A stretch of 64,000 nucleotides of DNA from Pseudomonas sp. NCCP-436 (lineage in GTDB: Bacteria; Pseudomonadota; Gammaproteobacteria; Pseudomonadales; Pseudomonadaceae), in NCBI RefSeq assembly GCF_019656335.1, contig NZ_BPLZ01000003.1, positions 62,001 to 126,000 of the forward strand, read 5' to 3'. Below, one piece after another: positions 62,615-64,000 of this stretch (positions are counted from its first letter, which is position 1; each line of letters opens with the position of its first letter). A program made the translations under genes and the position numbers. Under the pieces are notes generated by a model that saw only the letters and a program-made list of their open reading frames with translations, ran no database searches and was not told the DNA's origin.

Positions 62615-63031
62615 TCAAAGAGGTAGCGCATAAGTTCCGGTTACATGCGCAACCAGCTCACTCTCATTCCCATACGAATACAGCGTAACTTCACAGACGG
62701 CCTGCCGCCGACTCAGCCTCAATATGCTCGCCTCGGCCAGCAGGTCAACTGGCCCGGGCTTGACCAGGAAGTTGATGTTGAGATTAGAGGTCACCGCCAT
62801 TTCCACCCGCCCGAGCCGTCCCAACACTACCGCGTACATTGCCGCGTCAGCCAGTGCCATGATGGTCGGCCCGGAAAGCGTACCGCCCGGGCGAACCAGC
62901 TTACCTTGAAAGGGCACCCGTGCCAGCACGCCGCTTTCGTCAAGACGATCGATGCGCAGGTCAAGGTCTTCAGCCATCGGTAGGCCTGCACGAATCAGCG
63001 TCTGAACCTCCAGTGCGGTCAATTCCCCCAT
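62615..63031 (-). CDS. PaaI-type hot-dog thioesterase
   Basis: A 138-residue hot-dog-fold protein of the PaaI thioesterase family. RPGGTLSGPTIMALADAAMYAVV is the core helix region, where the usual GG-x-HGG is RPGGTLSG; the catalytic Asp is in ALADAAMY. TSNLNINFLVKPG is also typical. It likely hydrolyses an acyl-CoA, substrate unknown. ATG 63031 has GGAG 9 bases upstream. It diverges from proS. Confidence 0.85.
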   Translation of the reverse strand: MGELTALEVQTLIRAGLPMAEDLDLRIDRLDESGVLARVPFQGKLVRPGGTLSGPTIMALADAAMYAVVLGRLGRVEMAVTSNLNINFLVKPGPVDLLAEASILRLSRRQAVCEVTLYSYGNESELVAHVTGTYALPL

Positions 63032-63161
63032 CCTGCGTCTCCAGTCTTCACAATGATCCGGCGTGTGCCCAAGGCGCAACGCCCCATCCTGTACGCCACT
63101 GTACAGGCACCGTACAATGCCTACCTATTTCACGCCCTAGCAACCGACAGAACGGCCAAAC

Positions 63162-64000
63162 ATGCGTACCAGTCAGTTCCTGCTCTCGACCCTCAAAGAA
63201 ACCCCCTCCGATGCCGTGGTGATCAGCCACCAGCTGATGCTTCGTGCCGGTATGATCCGCAAGGTGGCTTCCGGCCTGTACACCTGGCTGCCGATGGGCC
63301 TGCGCGTACTGCGCAAGGTCGAGAAGGTGGTACGCGAGGAAATGAACGCCGCTGGCGCTCTGGAGGTGCTGATGCCGGCCATCCAGCCGGCCGAGCTGTG
63401 GCAGGAGTCCGGCCGCTGGGTGCAATACGGCCCGGAGCTGCTACGCCTGAAAGATCGCCATGACCGCGAGTTCTGCGTCGGCCCGACCCACGAAGAAGTA
63501 ATCACCGAGCTGGCGCGCAACGAACTCAACAGCTACAAGCAGCTGCCTATCAACATGTACCAGATCCAGACCAAGTTCCGTGACGAGATTCGTCCACGCT
63601 TCGGTCTGATGCGCGGCCGCGAGTTCATCATGAAGGACGCCTACTCCTTCCACGCCGACCAGGCCTCACTGCAGGAAACCTACGACCGCATGCACCAGGC
63701 CTACTGCAACGTGTTCAGCCGCCTGGGTCTGAACTTCCGGCCAGTACAGGCCGATACCGGCTCCATCGGCGGCACCGGCTCGCACGAGTTCCATGTACTG
63801 GCCGAGTCCGGCGAAGACAATATCGCCTTCAGCAACGGTTCCGACTACGCGGCCAACATTGAAAAGGCCGAGGCAATCCCTCGCGAGAAGGAGCGCAGCG
63901 CGGCAACGGAAGAGATGCGCCTGGTCGACACCCCGGATACCAAGACCATCGACGCTCTGGTCAAGGGTTTTGGCCTGCCCATTGAGAAGACCATCAAGAC
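63162..64000 (+). CDS. proS: Prolyl-tRNA synthetase, N-terminal part
   Basis: The first 279 residues of a bacterial-type (long) ProRS; the gene runs past the window. Class II motif 1 and 2 are seen in [34 protein letters not shown] and [26 protein letters not shown]. The region after residue 225 begins the inserted editing (INS/YbaK-like) domain that clears Ala-tRNA-Pro. It diverges from the thioesterase gene with 130 bases between starts. Confidence 0.97.
   Translation, partial: MRTSQFLLSTLKETPSDAVVISHQLMLRAGMIRKVASGLYTWLPMGLRVLRKVEKVVREEMNAAGALEVLMPAIQPAELWQESGRWVQYGPELLRLKDRHDREFCVGPTHEEVITELARNELNSYKQLPINMYQIQTKFRDEIRPRFGLMRGREFIMKDAYSFHADQASLQETYDRMHQAYCNVFSRLGLNFRPVQADTGSIGGTGSHEFHVLAESGEDNIAFSNGSDYAANIEKAEAIPREKERSAATEEMRLVDTPDTKTIDALVKGFGLPIEKTIK

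Overview
This 64 kb window is a housekeeping chromosomal segment from a Pseudomonas-like gammaproteobacterium (Pseudomonadaceae). The evidence is near-identity of many proteins to recalled P. aeruginosa sequences (Pal/OprL, TolQ, RuvB, AspS), an OprD-type porin, the pilS-pilR-thiO-minor pilin order, and high GC content. No prophage, insertion sequence, CRISPR array or biosynthetic cluster was found.

Layout. 1-7.6 kb: the end of a secreted-protein gene, a divergent phosphoketolase-fold enzyme, a beta-CASP metallo-hydrolase, a LOG-family nucleosidase, CysZ and a glycosyltransferase. 7.5-9.3 kb: a nemR-nemA-like pair whose TetR gene carries an in-frame amber stop. 9.4-15.5 kb: pgeF-rluD, divergent bamD, a small zinc-ribbon-like protein, then pilS-pilR. 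15.6-24.3 kb: thiO and the minor pilin operon fimT, fimU, pilV, pilW, pilX, pilY1, pilE, with no pilY2. 24.4-31.8 kb: ispH, fkpB, lspA, ileS, ribF, murJ on the minus strand. 32-41 kb: rpsT, a YajG-like lipoprotein, a small unknown gene, mqo, creA, proB, obgE, rpmA, rplU, ispB. 41-45 kb: an SDR reductase, a HugZ-like flavoprotein, fxsA and groES-groEL. 45-58 kb: nadA, tRNA-Lys, queC-queE, the tol-pal cluster (cpoB, pal, tolB, tolA, tolR, tolQ, ybgC), ruvB-ruvA-ruvC, yebC, aspS. 58.6-64 kb: a Dps-like ferritin, a membrane-anchored cold-shock-domain protein, slyX, a HIT protein, an OprD porin, a thioesterase and the start of proS.

Many genes act in shared envelope processes: outer-membrane assembly (BamD), lipoprotein maturation (LspA), peptidoglycan precursor flipping (MurJ), isoprenoid supply (IspH, IspB), envelope constriction (Tol-Pal) and type IV pilus assembly. 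The rest serve translation, DNA repair and cofactor synthesis. Genes are tightly packed, often with 4-nt stop/start overlaps, and several begin with GTG (pgeF, pilS, thiO, rpsT, hugZ-like, tolQ, ruvA).

The points most worth a second look are a groESL leader with five consecutive hairpins, one of them terminator-like; the amber-interrupted nemR homologue; two minor prepilins (FimT, PilE) with Ala instead of Gly at the cleavage site; a structured leader upstream of mqo; a membrane-tethered cold-shock domain; and an apparently unoccupied tRNA-Lys site that carries islands in other pseudomonads. No clearly new multi-gene system was seen.
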